Below the pieces are notes generated by a model. That model was not told where the DNA came from and did no database searches. It worked only from the letters and a program-made list of their open reading frames with translations. Shown one piece after another: positions 54,170-61,885 of a stretch of 64,000 nt of DNA (the first letter of the stretch is position 1; each line of letters opens with the position of its first letter). Location of the stretch: contig NZ_AWFD01000012.1 of NCBI RefSeq assembly GCF_000682735.1, positions 307,319 to 371,318 on the forward strand, written 5' to 3'. The stretch is from Hyphomonas sp. CY54-11-8 (GTDB lineage Bacteria; Pseudomonadota; Alphaproteobacteria; Caulobacterales; Hyphomonadaceae). The position numbers and the translations under genes were made by a program.

Positions 54170-55297
54170 TTACGCCGATTTCAGCAGGAATTCAGAGATC
54201 GTACTGGCGCGCAATTGGCGCGCAACTTGGCACAAGAATAGGTCGATCGCCTCAGTCGCCTTCGTCAGGTATGCAGGATCGAATGGCGCGTAGATCTCCG
54301 TCGTCGAGTATTCAGCTGCCTTGTGGCCGAGTTGGGCGGCCACTTCCCATGCCGGAACACTTTGCATTCTGAGCCAGCGTGCAATCGTGTGCCTGAAGGA
54401 ATAGGTCTGCACGTTTCCCGGGAGGTCGGCCGCTGTCCTCGCCGTCGCCCAACTCCGCTTAACGCAGCTGACCGGAAAGCCATCGTATTGGATTAGCGCG
54501 CCTGTTTTTGATGCCTGCATGCGGGCTTCGACATAAGGCGCGAGTTGATCAGGGAGTTTCACGGTTGGACGGTATTTCTTCGTCTGCGCCCGGCCCGTTG
54601 GGTTCAGGTTTATCAGCCTGTGTTCCAGATCAATCTGGGTCAGGCTTAGGTCCAGGATAGCGCCCGTGCGGGCAGCAGTCCCGACCATAAACGCAATCAG
54701 GACGCGTATGTGCTGTTCGCTGGCAGCATCAAGCAGCCTGGCGACTTCCTCGACTTCAAGCGGACGCCCCTTGGGTTCGGGTTTTGGTGGATTGACCAGC
54801 TGCACATAAGGCACCGAAGCGATGTCGCCCCGCTTCCAGGCCCAGTTGAGCGCGGATTTTCCGATCATCAGGGCATTGCGGACCGAACTTTGCGAAAGCT
54901 TCTTTTCGTTGCTCAACCAGCTACGGAATTTCAGCTGCTGATCCTGGTGGAGCGCCTGCTTGATCGTCGCCTCACCGTGGAATTCGAGCCAATAGCGAAG
55001 AGTGCGGCGGATATCGACAGCGGATCGGAGGTGTTGACCATGGTGTTCGTAAAACCGAGCGAAGACTTCTGCCAGCGTGGTTTCGTCCGGTGCTTCCTGC
55101 GTCTTTGACTGGTTGAGGACGAACCAATCGTTCAGGATGGCCTTTGCCTCTTCAAAATCCGTTGTGCCGAGGCTAGCGCGGCTGGTCCTGCGAGTTTTGG
55201 GGTCGATCCACATCCTGTACCAGGCCGGGCTCCCCGAGCGCTGGCCGAGCCAGTACTCGCCGACCTGGTATCGGTCTCTGTCGACGTATCTTGCCAT
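54170..55297 (-). CDS. int: Tyrosine-type site-specific integrase
   Basis: 375-residue recombinase pointing towards the tRNA-Thr gene. The catalytic residues are readable: Arg I in GTAARTGAILDL, the HxxR box in YSFRHTIARWL, LGHK, and the Tyr nucleophile in TTEIYAPFDPAY. An N-terminal arm-binding region precedes a SAM-like core-binding domain (about 70-160). The start at 55297 has GAGGAA 7 nt upstream. The gene overlaps the HTH gene by 166 bp on the same strand. Position next to a tRNA is the standard arrangement of an integrated island. Confidence 0.94.
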   Translation of the reverse strand: MARYVDRDRYQVGEYWLGQRSGSPAWYRMWIDPKTRRTSRASLGTTDFEEAKAILNDWFVLNQSKTQEAPDETTLAEVFARFYEHHGQHLRSAVDIRRTLRYWLEFHGEATIKQALHQDQQLKFRSWLSNEKKLSQSSVRNALMIGKSALNWAWKRGDIASVPYVQLVNPPKPEPKGRPLEVEEVARLLDAASEQHIRVLIAFMVGTAARTGAILDLSLTQIDLEHRLINLNPTGRAQTKKYRPTVKLPDQLAPYVEARMQASKTGALIQYDGFPVSCVKRSWATARTAADLPGNVQTYSFRHTIARWLRMQSVPAWEVAAQLGHKAAEYSTTEIYAPFDPAYLTKATEAIDLFLCQVARQLRASTISEFLLKSA

Positions 55298-55527
55298 GTC
55301 GTTTCCTCAATTGCGTTCAACAGATACTCGGCCAGCTGAAATCCGAAGAATGAGAGCTTGCGTTTCGAAACCCGCACGAAGCCGATCCGGCCTGCATCCC
55401 GCAGCCTTTTCAGAGTCTGCTTTGACATGCCGAGGTGGTGGGCAGCCTCTTCCTCCGAATAGCGCTGATAGACAGGCAACCCGATTTCACTGGACATCTG
55501 CCGGACGGTTTCATCGACTTCGTGCAT
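55132..55527 (-). CDS. Excisionase-like HTH protein
   Basis: 131-residue frame. Residues about 18-70 are a MerR/excisionase-type helix-turn-helix: RYSEEEAAHHLGMSKQTLKR, then RIGFVRVSKRKLSFFGFQLA. Such proteins direct excision next to an integrase. The last 55 residues run over the integrase start and are low-complexity Ser/Ala/Gly, so they may be an overprinted tail without function. It starts 18 bp after the stop of the trbL remnant on the same strand. Confidence 0.7.
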   Translation of the reverse strand: MHEVDETVRQMSSEIGLPVYQRYSEEEAAHHLGMSKQTLKRLRDAGRIGFVRVSKRKLSFFGFQLAEYLLNAIEETTWQDTSTETDTRSASTGSASARGARPGTGCGSTPKLAGPAALASAQRILKRQRPS

Positions 55528-55545
55528 GGCCTGGTGTCCCGCTGA

Positions 55546-56259
55546 TCAGCCCTTCTGGCTGGCCTTCAGGGCCTTGCGCGCCTTTCGGAACCCTGCGTCG
55601 CTCGCCAGGAAAGCTTCGAGCATACCGGCGGCAACGCCCGCGGCTGTGCCGATGGCGGCGCCTGCGCCCAGCTGCGGGGCACCTGAGACCAGCCCCGTCG
55701 CAATGCCAGGCCCGAACAGGCCAAGCGCCAGCATGGCGAGCGAACCAAGGATGACGGAGGCGGCCTGTTCGAGTGTCACCTCGTCCGGCTGGAAGGTGGA
55801 CGTGATGGAGGAGAAGATGGTCGAGCCGATGCCGACAATGATCGCCAGCACCATGAGCTTGATGCCGGAGGCGATGACATTGCCGAGAACTTTTTCGGCG
55901 AGGAACGAGGTCTTGTTCCAGAGCGCGAACGGGATCAGCACGAAGCCGGCGAGCGTCGTCAGCTTGAACTCGATGATGGTGACGAAGAGCTGGATTGCGA
56001 GGAAGAAGAACGCCAGCAGCGTAATGATCCAGGCAAGGAACAGGACCGCAATGATCACGAAGTTCTCGAAAAAGGCGAGCGGGCCGGTGAGTTTCTCGAT
56101 TTCGTCGAGCAGGGGCAGGGCCGCATCGAAGCCGGTCGCGGCGACGAAGCCCGGCTTCATGATGTCCTCGGCTGTTATCGTGCCGCCGGTGGCATTGAGG
56201 CCCAGCTGAGCGAAGCTCGTGAACACAATGTCCGACAGGAGCGCGAAGTTGCCGAGAAT
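55546..56259 (-). pseudogene. Truncated conjugative transfer protein TrbL
   Basis: Fragment of TrbL, a polytopic membrane protein of type IV conjugation systems. Recognisable blocks are TSFAQLGLNATGGTITA, LAFFFLAIQLFVTIIEFKLT and GLVSGAPQLGAGAAIGTAAG. The TrbL reading can be followed upstream without any start codon to ILGNFALLSDIV (base 56259), where it stops matching at the junction with the fecR sequence. The first GTG is at 56226. The N-terminal half of TrbL is missing and the C-terminal tail is short. No other trb gene is present. Confidence 0.8.
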
Positions 56260-56273
56260 AAGTGAGCAAAGCG

Positions 56274-58964
56274 ATGACGGACAAAAGGGGTGAGGCGGCG
56301 CGGCGGGAGACCGCCGCCCTCTGGTTTGCAGAGCTGCAGGCGGCGGACGTCAGTCAGGCGATCTGGGAACGTTTTCTCGAATGGGAAAGGGACCCGGCCA
56401 ATGCCGCCGCCTATCGCGAGATCGAAACAACGCTCGGCATCCTCGACCAGACAAGTCTTTCCCAGGCGGAGACCGGAAGCGAAACCAGGCCGGGCAGGGG
56501 CCGCAAGTCGGCGCTGCTGGCCCTTGCCGCTGCGGCCGCCGTCATCCTCCTCTCCGCCACGGCCCTGATGACCCTTCGCAAGCCCGGCGCAGGGCCCAGC
56601 CCGCTCACCTATGCCACCGCCATCGGAGAACAGCAGGCGGTCACCCTCGAAGACGGATCCGTCATCACGCTCAACACGAACACCAGGCTGACCGTCCTCT
56701 ATTCGAAAACCGAACGCCTCATCCGCCTCACACAAGGCGAAGCCCTGTTCGAGGTCGAACATGCTGACCGTCCTTTTCTCGTGGAGGCCGCCGGCACGCG
56801 CACGCGGGCGCTTGGCACCGAGTTCGATATTCATGCCAAAGAAAGCTCCGTCTCGGTCACCCTGATCAGGGGCTCGGTCCGCGTCACCGGATCCCGGCCG
56901 GAAGAAGGCAAATCCCCGCCGGGCGAGATGCCCGGAGAGAGCCTGCAGGATGCCGTCGCGGCCCTTGCGAGCCAGGTCTGGGGCACGAACAGCGGTGGCA
57001 TTGCGGATGAGCGCGCAAAGGCTGCCGGGCTCGACCTTGCCGACCGGCGGCTCCAACAGACGCTCGCGCTGACAAAGGAGATCATCGGGTTCCCGCGCCA
57101 CCTTTCCCAGCATGTCGGCGGGTTCGTCATCACCCGCGGCCGGCTCGACGAGCTCTGCCCGGTTGAGAATGCCGCAATGGCCGACCGGACCATTATCGAG
57201 TGGGACAAGGACGACATCGATGTCATCGGCATGCTGAAGGTGGATGTCCTCGCGCTCGGCATGCTGAGCTGCATCCGCAAGGCGTTCGACCTGCTGCGGA
57301 CATGGAAGGGAATGAGCTATTCTCTGGCCACGCTGCCGCCGGAAGACCCTGCGGTCTATGACATGCTCTGCGTGGCTGACACGATCGGTGTGTTCCAGGT
57401 CGAGAGCCGGGCGCAGATGAGTTTCCTGCCGCGCATGCGGCCACGCTGTTTCTACGATCTCGTCATCGAGGTTGCGATCATCCGTCCCGGTCCGATCCAG
57501 GGTGATATGGTGCACCCCTACATCAAGCGCCGGCGCAAGGAGGAAGCAATCGTCTATCCGTCCGAGGCGCTGGAACCGGTCCTCGGCAAGACGCTCGGCG
57601 TGCCCCTGTTTCAGGAACAGGCCATGCAGATCGCGATTGTCGCGGCCGGGTTCACGGCGACCGAGGCGGACCAGCTCCGCCGGGCGTTGGGAAGCTTCAG
57701 GGGCCCAGGGTCGGTCGAGACGTTCCGCGAGCGTTTCATCGCCGGCTGTCTCCGCAATGGCTATGATCTCACATTCGCTGAGACCTGTTTCCGGCAGCTT
57801 GAGGGTTTTTCCGGTTACGGTTTCCCGGAAAGCCATGCCGCCAGCTTTGCACTGCTTGTCTATGCCTCCTCATGGATCAAGTGCCACCATCCGGAAGTGT
57901 TCTGCTGTGCGCTCCTGAACGCCCAGCCCATGGGATTCTATGCGCCTGCCCAGATTATCCGAGATGCACGCGCCCATGGCGTCAAAGTGCTGCCCGTCTG
58001 CGCAGAACGCAGCTATTGGGACAATGTGCTTGAACCGGCAGGAGATGGATCGCTCGCCGTGCGGCTCGGCTTTCGCCAGATCAAGGGGATTTCCGAAGAA
58101 GACGGACACTGGCTCGCCGCCGCGCGCGGCAATGGCTACCGTTCCATCGATGCCGTCTGGCGGAGGGCGGGCGTTGGGCGCGGCGTTCTCTCGCGGCTGG
58201 CAGGCGCTGATGGGTTTGCGGAATATGGCCTCAGCCGCCGGGATGCCGTCTGGGAGGTCAAAGGTCTTGGCGGTGACAAGCCCTTGCCGCTGTTCGAACG
58301 GGAGGGTGAGGGGCTGCCCGCCATAGCTTCTGATCTCCCGGCCATGTCCGAACGGGAAGAAGTGTTCGAGGATTATGTCGCCACACGGCTGACGCTCCGG
58401 GATCATCCCGTCAGGCTGCTCCGTCCGGAGATTGGCAGGTTCACCGAAGCTGCCGCCATCCGCAATGCGCCGGACCGGCAATGGATCACTGTCACAGGGC
58501 TGGTCATCACGCGACAGCGGCCGGGCACGGCAAGCGGCGTGATCTTCCTCACCCTCGAAGACGATACCGGCGTCTCGAACGTCATCGTCTGGCCTGGCAC
58601 GTTCGAAAAATACCGCAAGCAGGTGATGGCGGGACGCCTTGTCCGTGTGACGGGCCGGTTGCAGCGGGAAGGCATCGTTACGCATGTGGTTTCGTCCCGT
58701 ATCGAGGATCTCTCCTGCCTGCTCGATACGCTGGGGGATGCAAGCAGCGCCGGAACCCTGATCGATCCGACCCATGACAATGCCGACGACGTTAAACGCC
58801 CCACGCCTTCCGGAGAATACGGGCCGCGGCGTCCGGAACGAAAACCTCTCTCCGAAGAGATCACCGCCGAACTCCAGAGGGCACAGCAGTTGCGGTACGG
58901 GACTGGTGGCCGCCATCCTCGCGAGCAGGCGAAGAAGCTCTTTTACAGCCGGGATTTTCATTGA
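56274..58964 (+). CDS. In-frame chimera: FecR N-terminus fused to C-terminal part of DnaE2/ImuC polymerase
   Basis: 896-residue single open frame. Residues about 1-205 are FecR: a DUF4880 cytoplasmic part (WFAELQAADVSQAIWERFLE), one transmembrane helix (about 80-102) and a FecR domain (VTLEDGSVITLNTNTRLTV, GEALFEVEHADRPFLVEA). From about residue 220 it becomes error-prone DNA polymerase III alpha DnaE2: FPRHLSQHVGGFVITRGRLD, WDKDDIDVIGMLKVDVLALG, PGPIQGDMVHPYIKRRR, then a C-terminal OB-fold (WITVTGLVITRQRPG). The PHP domain and the palm region with the first two catalytic aspartates are absent; only the third (in KVDVLALG) remains. Polymerase activity is therefore not expected. A GTG at 56262 is an alternative start. 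Confidence 0.85.
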   Translation: MTDKRGEAARRETAALWFAELQAADVSQAIWERFLEWERDPANAAAYREIETTLGILDQTSLSQAETGSETRPGRGRKSALLALAAAAAVILLSATALMTLRKPGAGPSPLTYATAIGEQQAVTLEDGSVITLNTNTRLTVLYSKTERLIRLTQGEALFEVEHADRPFLVEAAGTRTRALGTEFDIHAKESSVSVTLIRGSVRVTGSRPEEGKSPPGEMPGESLQDAVAALASQVWGTNSGGIADERAKAAGLDLADRRLQQTLALTKEIIGFPRHLSQHVGGFVITRGRLDELCPVENAAMADRTIIEWDKDDIDVIGMLKVDVLALGMLSCIRKAFDLLRTWKGMSYSLATLPPEDPAVYDMLCVADTIGVFQVESRAQMSFLPRMRPRCFYDLVIEVAIIRPGPIQGDMVHPYIKRRRKEEAIVYPSEALEPVLGKTLGVPLFQEQAMQIAIVAAGFTATEADQLRRALGSFRGPGSVETFRERFIAGCLRNGYDLTFAETCFRQLEGFSGYGFPESHAASFALLVYASSWIKCHHPEVFCCALLNAQPMGFYAPAQIIRDARAHGVKVLPVCAERSYWDNVLEPAGDGSLAVRLGFRQIKGISEEDGHWLAAARGNGYRSIDAVWRRAGVGRGVLSRLAGADGFAEYGLSRRDAVWEVKGLGGDKPLPLFEREGEGLPAIASDLPAMSEREEVFEDYVATRLTLRDHPVRLLRPEIGRFTEAAAIRNAPDRQWITVTGLVITRQRPGTASGVIFLTLEDDTGVSNVIVWPGTFEKYRKQVMAGRLVRVTGRLQREGIVTHVVSSRIEDLSCLLDTLGDASSAGTLIDPTHDNADDVKRPTPSGEYGPRRPERKPLSEEITAELQRAQQLRYGTGGRHPREQAKKLFYSRDFH

Positions 58965-59196
58965 GCGCAGAGGCTCAGGCCAGTACGTGAAACGTGTGCC
59001 AACCGGAATTTGTCTGTCCGGCGATAAACGCCAGTGAGGACGACGCTGAATACATGCAGCCGCAGCTGGCATGGCCGGGACGCATGTCTGGTTTTAAATA
59101 GGAAACGATCGTCGGGCCAACACAATCCGGAAATCACTGGGAATCCAACCAGGGGGTGATATAGGTACCAGCCTGCCGGATCGCAGCGGGGGGTAA
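58965..59196. other. Intergenic region before the KAP NTPase
   Basis: 232 bp with no protein-like frame. It must hold the promoter and the ribosome-binding site (GGGGGG just before the ATG at 59197) of the KAP gene. I see no clear repeat or terminator here. Confidence 0.5.
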
Positions 59197-61011
59197 ATGA
59201 CTGACGCAAACGCAGGCCTGAAAGCTGCGCTCGTGGACTATGTCCGGCTAGAGCACGCCCCTCATTATGCCGTCCTTGTCACTGGGCCGTGGGGGATCGG
59301 CAAGACCTACGTCGTGCGCCGGTGCCTCGACGAGGCCAAACTCGAGAACGGCTACTATTATGTGAGCCTGTTCGGAGCCGAAACGAAATCCGATATTGAC
59401 GCAGCCATCTTCAAGGCCGTGCATCCCGCCATGACGGGAAAGGCGGCCAGGGTGGGCGGTGCTGTCCTGAAAAGTGTCCTGAAATTCGGGGGCGTCGAAA
59501 GCGACCTCTCGCTGGAAAAGATACTCGATGGCATCAAGGGCGGTCTTTATGTGTTCGACGACCTTGAACGCGCCGAACTCTCGATCGGCGCGATTCTTGG
59601 CTATATCAATGAGTTCGTTGAGCATGACGATTGCCGTATCGTCCTGATCGCCAATACAGATCACAAGATGGACGAGGACGAAGTCTTCCGGACCCAGCGG
59701 GAGAAGCTCGTCGGGCGCACCCTGAAAGTCCAGTCCGCCCTCGCGGACGCCTATAATTTCTTCCTTACAAAGATCACCGATCCGGATGCGCGGGCTGTTC
59801 TCGAGCGTTCAACGGAGACCGTTCTCGGAATCTATGAGGGGTCTCAGGCAGAGAATCTGCGGGTCCTGCAACAAAGTCTCTGGGACTTCGAACGGCTCTA
59901 TCGGCTGCTTGCGCCGGAACACAAGGCAGAGGCGGACATTGTGGACCGCCTGCTGAGGCTGATGCTTGGCTTCGGGATCGAAACCAAAATGGGGCGTCTT
60001 GGCCGCGAGGGCATTATGCAGCGCTCGACGCGCTTTGCCTCCATGTTTTCAGGCCTCGGCGGCAAGGACAAGGCGTCCAGCCCGATTGTGGAAGCAGACG
60101 GACGGTACGCGATGGTCGATCTGTTCGATCCGCTTCTGTCCAATGAAATATTGGTTGCAACATTGCTGGATGGTGTCTTCGACGCAAAGCAGGTGCAGGC
60201 CTCCATCAATCTGCAGCCGCCCTTCCGGAAAGACGGGCCACCGCCTGCCTGGCAGGTGCTCGCCTTCGGGGCCTTTCAGGAGGACGAAGTCCTCAGCGCG
60301 GCGCTCGAAACCCATAAATCCGAATTCGCGGGCCACGCCTATGACACGCCGGAAATTGTCCTTCACCTGTTCTCGATCCGCCGCCGTCTGGCACGTCTTG
60401 GCCTGATCGATACGATGGAAGACGCGGTCGCGGACGAATTGATAGCCTATGTCGATGCCATCCAAGCGAAGGGTGAGCTTGCCCCCATTGATCCGCTGGA
60501 TGTCAGCCAGCGCCTGGACCATGGCGGCACCAGTGGTGTCGTCTATTCAGAGCCCGATCATCCGGACTTCAGGCGCCTGAAATCCTATCTCGAAGGCCGG
60601 TGCCACGAGGTCTTTCATGCCAGTCTGGCCGGCGATGCGCCTCAGCTGCTGGACCTGATGGAAGAAGGCTCCGATGCGTATCTGAAGGCCATCGCTCACG
60701 GTTCTGGCGGTGGCGGCAAATTTGCTGACTCCCCGGTCTTTGCGGCCATCCGGCCTGCGGACTGGGTTGACCGGTTCGTGGCGCTTGACCCTCGAAGCCA
60801 GCAGGGTGCCGCCTCAGCGATGTTTGCGAGATACCGGTATGGAGCGTTGAACATGGCACTTTCCGGTGAACGGGATTTTGTGAGGTCGGTCGTTGCGGAG
60901 CTGGCGGCTCGAGAGGCGGAGGAAAGCGGATTTGGAAAAGAACGCCTTACTGCCTGCAAACGCTACTTTGAGCTGGCTCAGGCGACTATAGAGGAGGGAA
61001 TACCAGAATGA
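59197..61011 (+). CDS. KAP-type P-loop NTPase, probable defence protein
   Basis: 604-residue ATPase. Walker A is TGPWGIGKTYVV (residues 29-40), the form typical of KAP NTPases; Walker B is GGLYVFDDLERAE (115-127) with the following Glu; IVLIANTDHK (148-157) is the sensor strand. A short Ala/Gly-rich segment (about 80-100) sits where many KAP proteins have transmembrane helices, but here it is too polar to be a sure membrane span. Residues 200-604 are helical and match nothing I recognise. KAP proteins include the phage-exclusion protein PifA, so a defence role is likely from family and context but not shown. It is followed directly by the toxin-antitoxin pair. Confidence 0.8.
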   Translation: MTDANAGLKAALVDYVRLEHAPHYAVLVTGPWGIGKTYVVRRCLDEAKLENGYYYVSLFGAETKSDIDAAIFKAVHPAMTGKAARVGGAVLKSVLKFGGVESDLSLEKILDGIKGGLYVFDDLERAELSIGAILGYINEFVEHDDCRIVLIANTDHKMDEDEVFRTQREKLVGRTLKVQSALADAYNFFLTKITDPDARAVLERSTETVLGIYEGSQAENLRVLQQSLWDFERLYRLLAPEHKAEADIVDRLLRLMLGFGIETKMGRLGREGIMQRSTRFASMFSGLGGKDKASSPIVEADGRYAMVDLFDPLLSNEILVATLLDGVFDAKQVQASINLQPPFRKDGPPPAWQVLAFGAFQEDEVLSAALETHKSEFAGHAYDTPEIVLHLFSIRRRLARLGLIDTMEDAVADELIAYVDAIQAKGELAPIDPLDVSQRLDHGGTSGVVYSEPDHPDFRRLKSYLEGRCHEVFHASLAGDAPQLLDLMEEGSDAYLKAIAHGSGGGGKFADSPVFAAIRPADWVDRFVALDPRSQQGAASAMFARYRYGALNMALSGERDFVRSVVAELAAREAEESGFGKERLTACKRYFELAQATIEEGIPE

Positions 61012-61057
61012 CATCATATTTGACATCATATACGACATCATCTATATAGATCATGTC
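61010..61057. promoter_or_regulatory. Three 12-bp tandem repeats plus palindrome before the toxin gene
   Basis: GACATCATAT starts at 61010 and 61022 and GACATCATCT at 61034, an exact 12-bp period. The third copy forms the left arm of a near-perfect palindrome: GACATCATCTAT (61034-61045) and ATAGATCATGTC (61046-61057), 11 of 12 positions matching. The right arm includes the ATG of the PIN gene (61053). The block starts inside the KAP stop codon (TGA, 61009-61011). A likely operator for the ribbon-helix-helix antitoxin. Confidence 0.65.
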
Positions 61058-61466
61058 AATCGTACTGGATATCGACGTGGTTGTGGATGGTTGCCGGCCG
61101 GACGGCGGAGCGAGCTATGAACTCATGGTCAGGATCGCGAGTGGCAAGCTGAAAACCTATTGTTCGCCGGAACTCCATGCAGATTACGGTGTTGCCCTGC
61201 AGGGTGCCGTGCAGCGCCGCGAAGTCAGGCTGAGCTCTGCCAAGGCCAGTCAGCTCCTGGATTCCTTCAGCCATTTTGTCACGAGCGTTGACATCGAAAT
61301 GGCGCATATCGCCGAAATTATTGCGGAAGCGCCTGACCTCGTGAATGTGATCGCAACCGCCAGGAGTGGGAAGGCCGAGATGATTGTCACCAACCGGCCG
61401 GATGAGGTCAAAGCGGTCCTGAAGTCCAGGACCATCAAAATTGTCCGGCCTGAGGATATGATTTGA
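61053..61466 (+). CDS. PIN-domain toxin-like protein
   Basis: 137-residue protein with the outline of the PIN fold of the COG1569 type: IVLDIDVVVDGCRPDGGASY at the N-terminus, KTYCSPELHADYGVAL with the second acidic position, and KAEMIVTNRPDEVKAV in place of the usual V-x-GD-x-DL. The first Asp is kept but the D-T-N triplet is D-I-D and the GD pair is replaced, so nuclease activity is uncertain. PIN toxins normally cut RNA. The antitoxin gene follows 15 bp downstream, and a repeat array overlaps the start. Confidence 0.75.
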   Translation: MSIVLDIDVVVDGCRPDGGASYELMVRIASGKLKTYCSPELHADYGVALQGAVQRREVRLSSAKASQLLDSFSHFVTSVDIEMAHIAEIIAEAPDLVNVIATARSGKAEMIVTNRPDEVKAVLKSRTIKIVRPEDMI

Positions 61467-61481
61467 GAGAGGAGATGTGAC

Positions 61482-61712
61482 ATGGCTGCGAGTGCGAGCC
61501 AAAGATTTGCCCTGAGTATGCCGAAATCACTCAAGACTGAGGTCGCGCGCCTCGCGGAAGCGGATGGTGTGTCGATCAATGCCTGGATCAATGCAGCGAT
61601 TGCCTATCGCGTCGGAGGCGAAGCCACGGCCGAGGCCTTCTTCCAGCATCTGCGTGAGAGCAGCGATCCTGCGGCGATGCTGGCCCTGCTCAAGGAATCC
61701 CAGCAGGGTTGA
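61482..61712 (+). CDS. Ribbon-helix-helix (HicB/Arc-like) antitoxin
   Basis: 76-residue protein. The N-terminal ribbon-helix-helix is ASQRFALSMPKSLKTEVARL followed by EADGVSINAWINAAIAYRVG, as in proteins annotated as HicB-family antitoxins next to PIN genes. The C-terminal 25 residues (FFQHLRESSDPAAMLALLKE) would bind the toxin. Ribosome-binding site GGAG 9 nt before the ATG. Order toxin first, antitoxin second, which is the less common order. Confidence 0.78.
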   Translation: MAASASQRFALSMPKSLKTEVARLAEADGVSINAWINAAIAYRVGGEATAEAFFQHLRESSDPAAMLALLKESQQG

Positions 61713-61836
61713 TCATCAAGCTGGCTGCCGCGCCGGGATCGGGATGCGGAAGGGTCGGCATCCTGACATCCTCCGGTCTGGCCATCCCGGACGGCTTCAT
61801 CCGGAAGATCCCACGGGATGACCATGATGGCCTCGC

Positions 61837-61861
61837 AGGGCAATTAACTAAACGTTGCCCT
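61837..61861. promoter_or_regulatory. Inverted repeat upstream of the IetA gene
   Basis: AGGGCAA (61837-61843) and TTGCCCT (61855-61861) with an 11-bp AT-rich spacer (TTAACTAAACG), ending 24 bp before the ATG at 61886. Arm centres are 18 bp apart. It could be an operator or a short hairpin in the leader. Confidence 0.45.
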
Positions 61862-61885
61862 AGAGGCGAGCGATACGGAACCGGG

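Noticed and set aside
56262..56273. GTG at 56262 as the true start of the FecR chimera
   Set aside because: It is in frame, but the ATG at 56274 begins the normal FecR N-terminus; neither has a strong ribosome-binding site, so it is only kept as an alternative.
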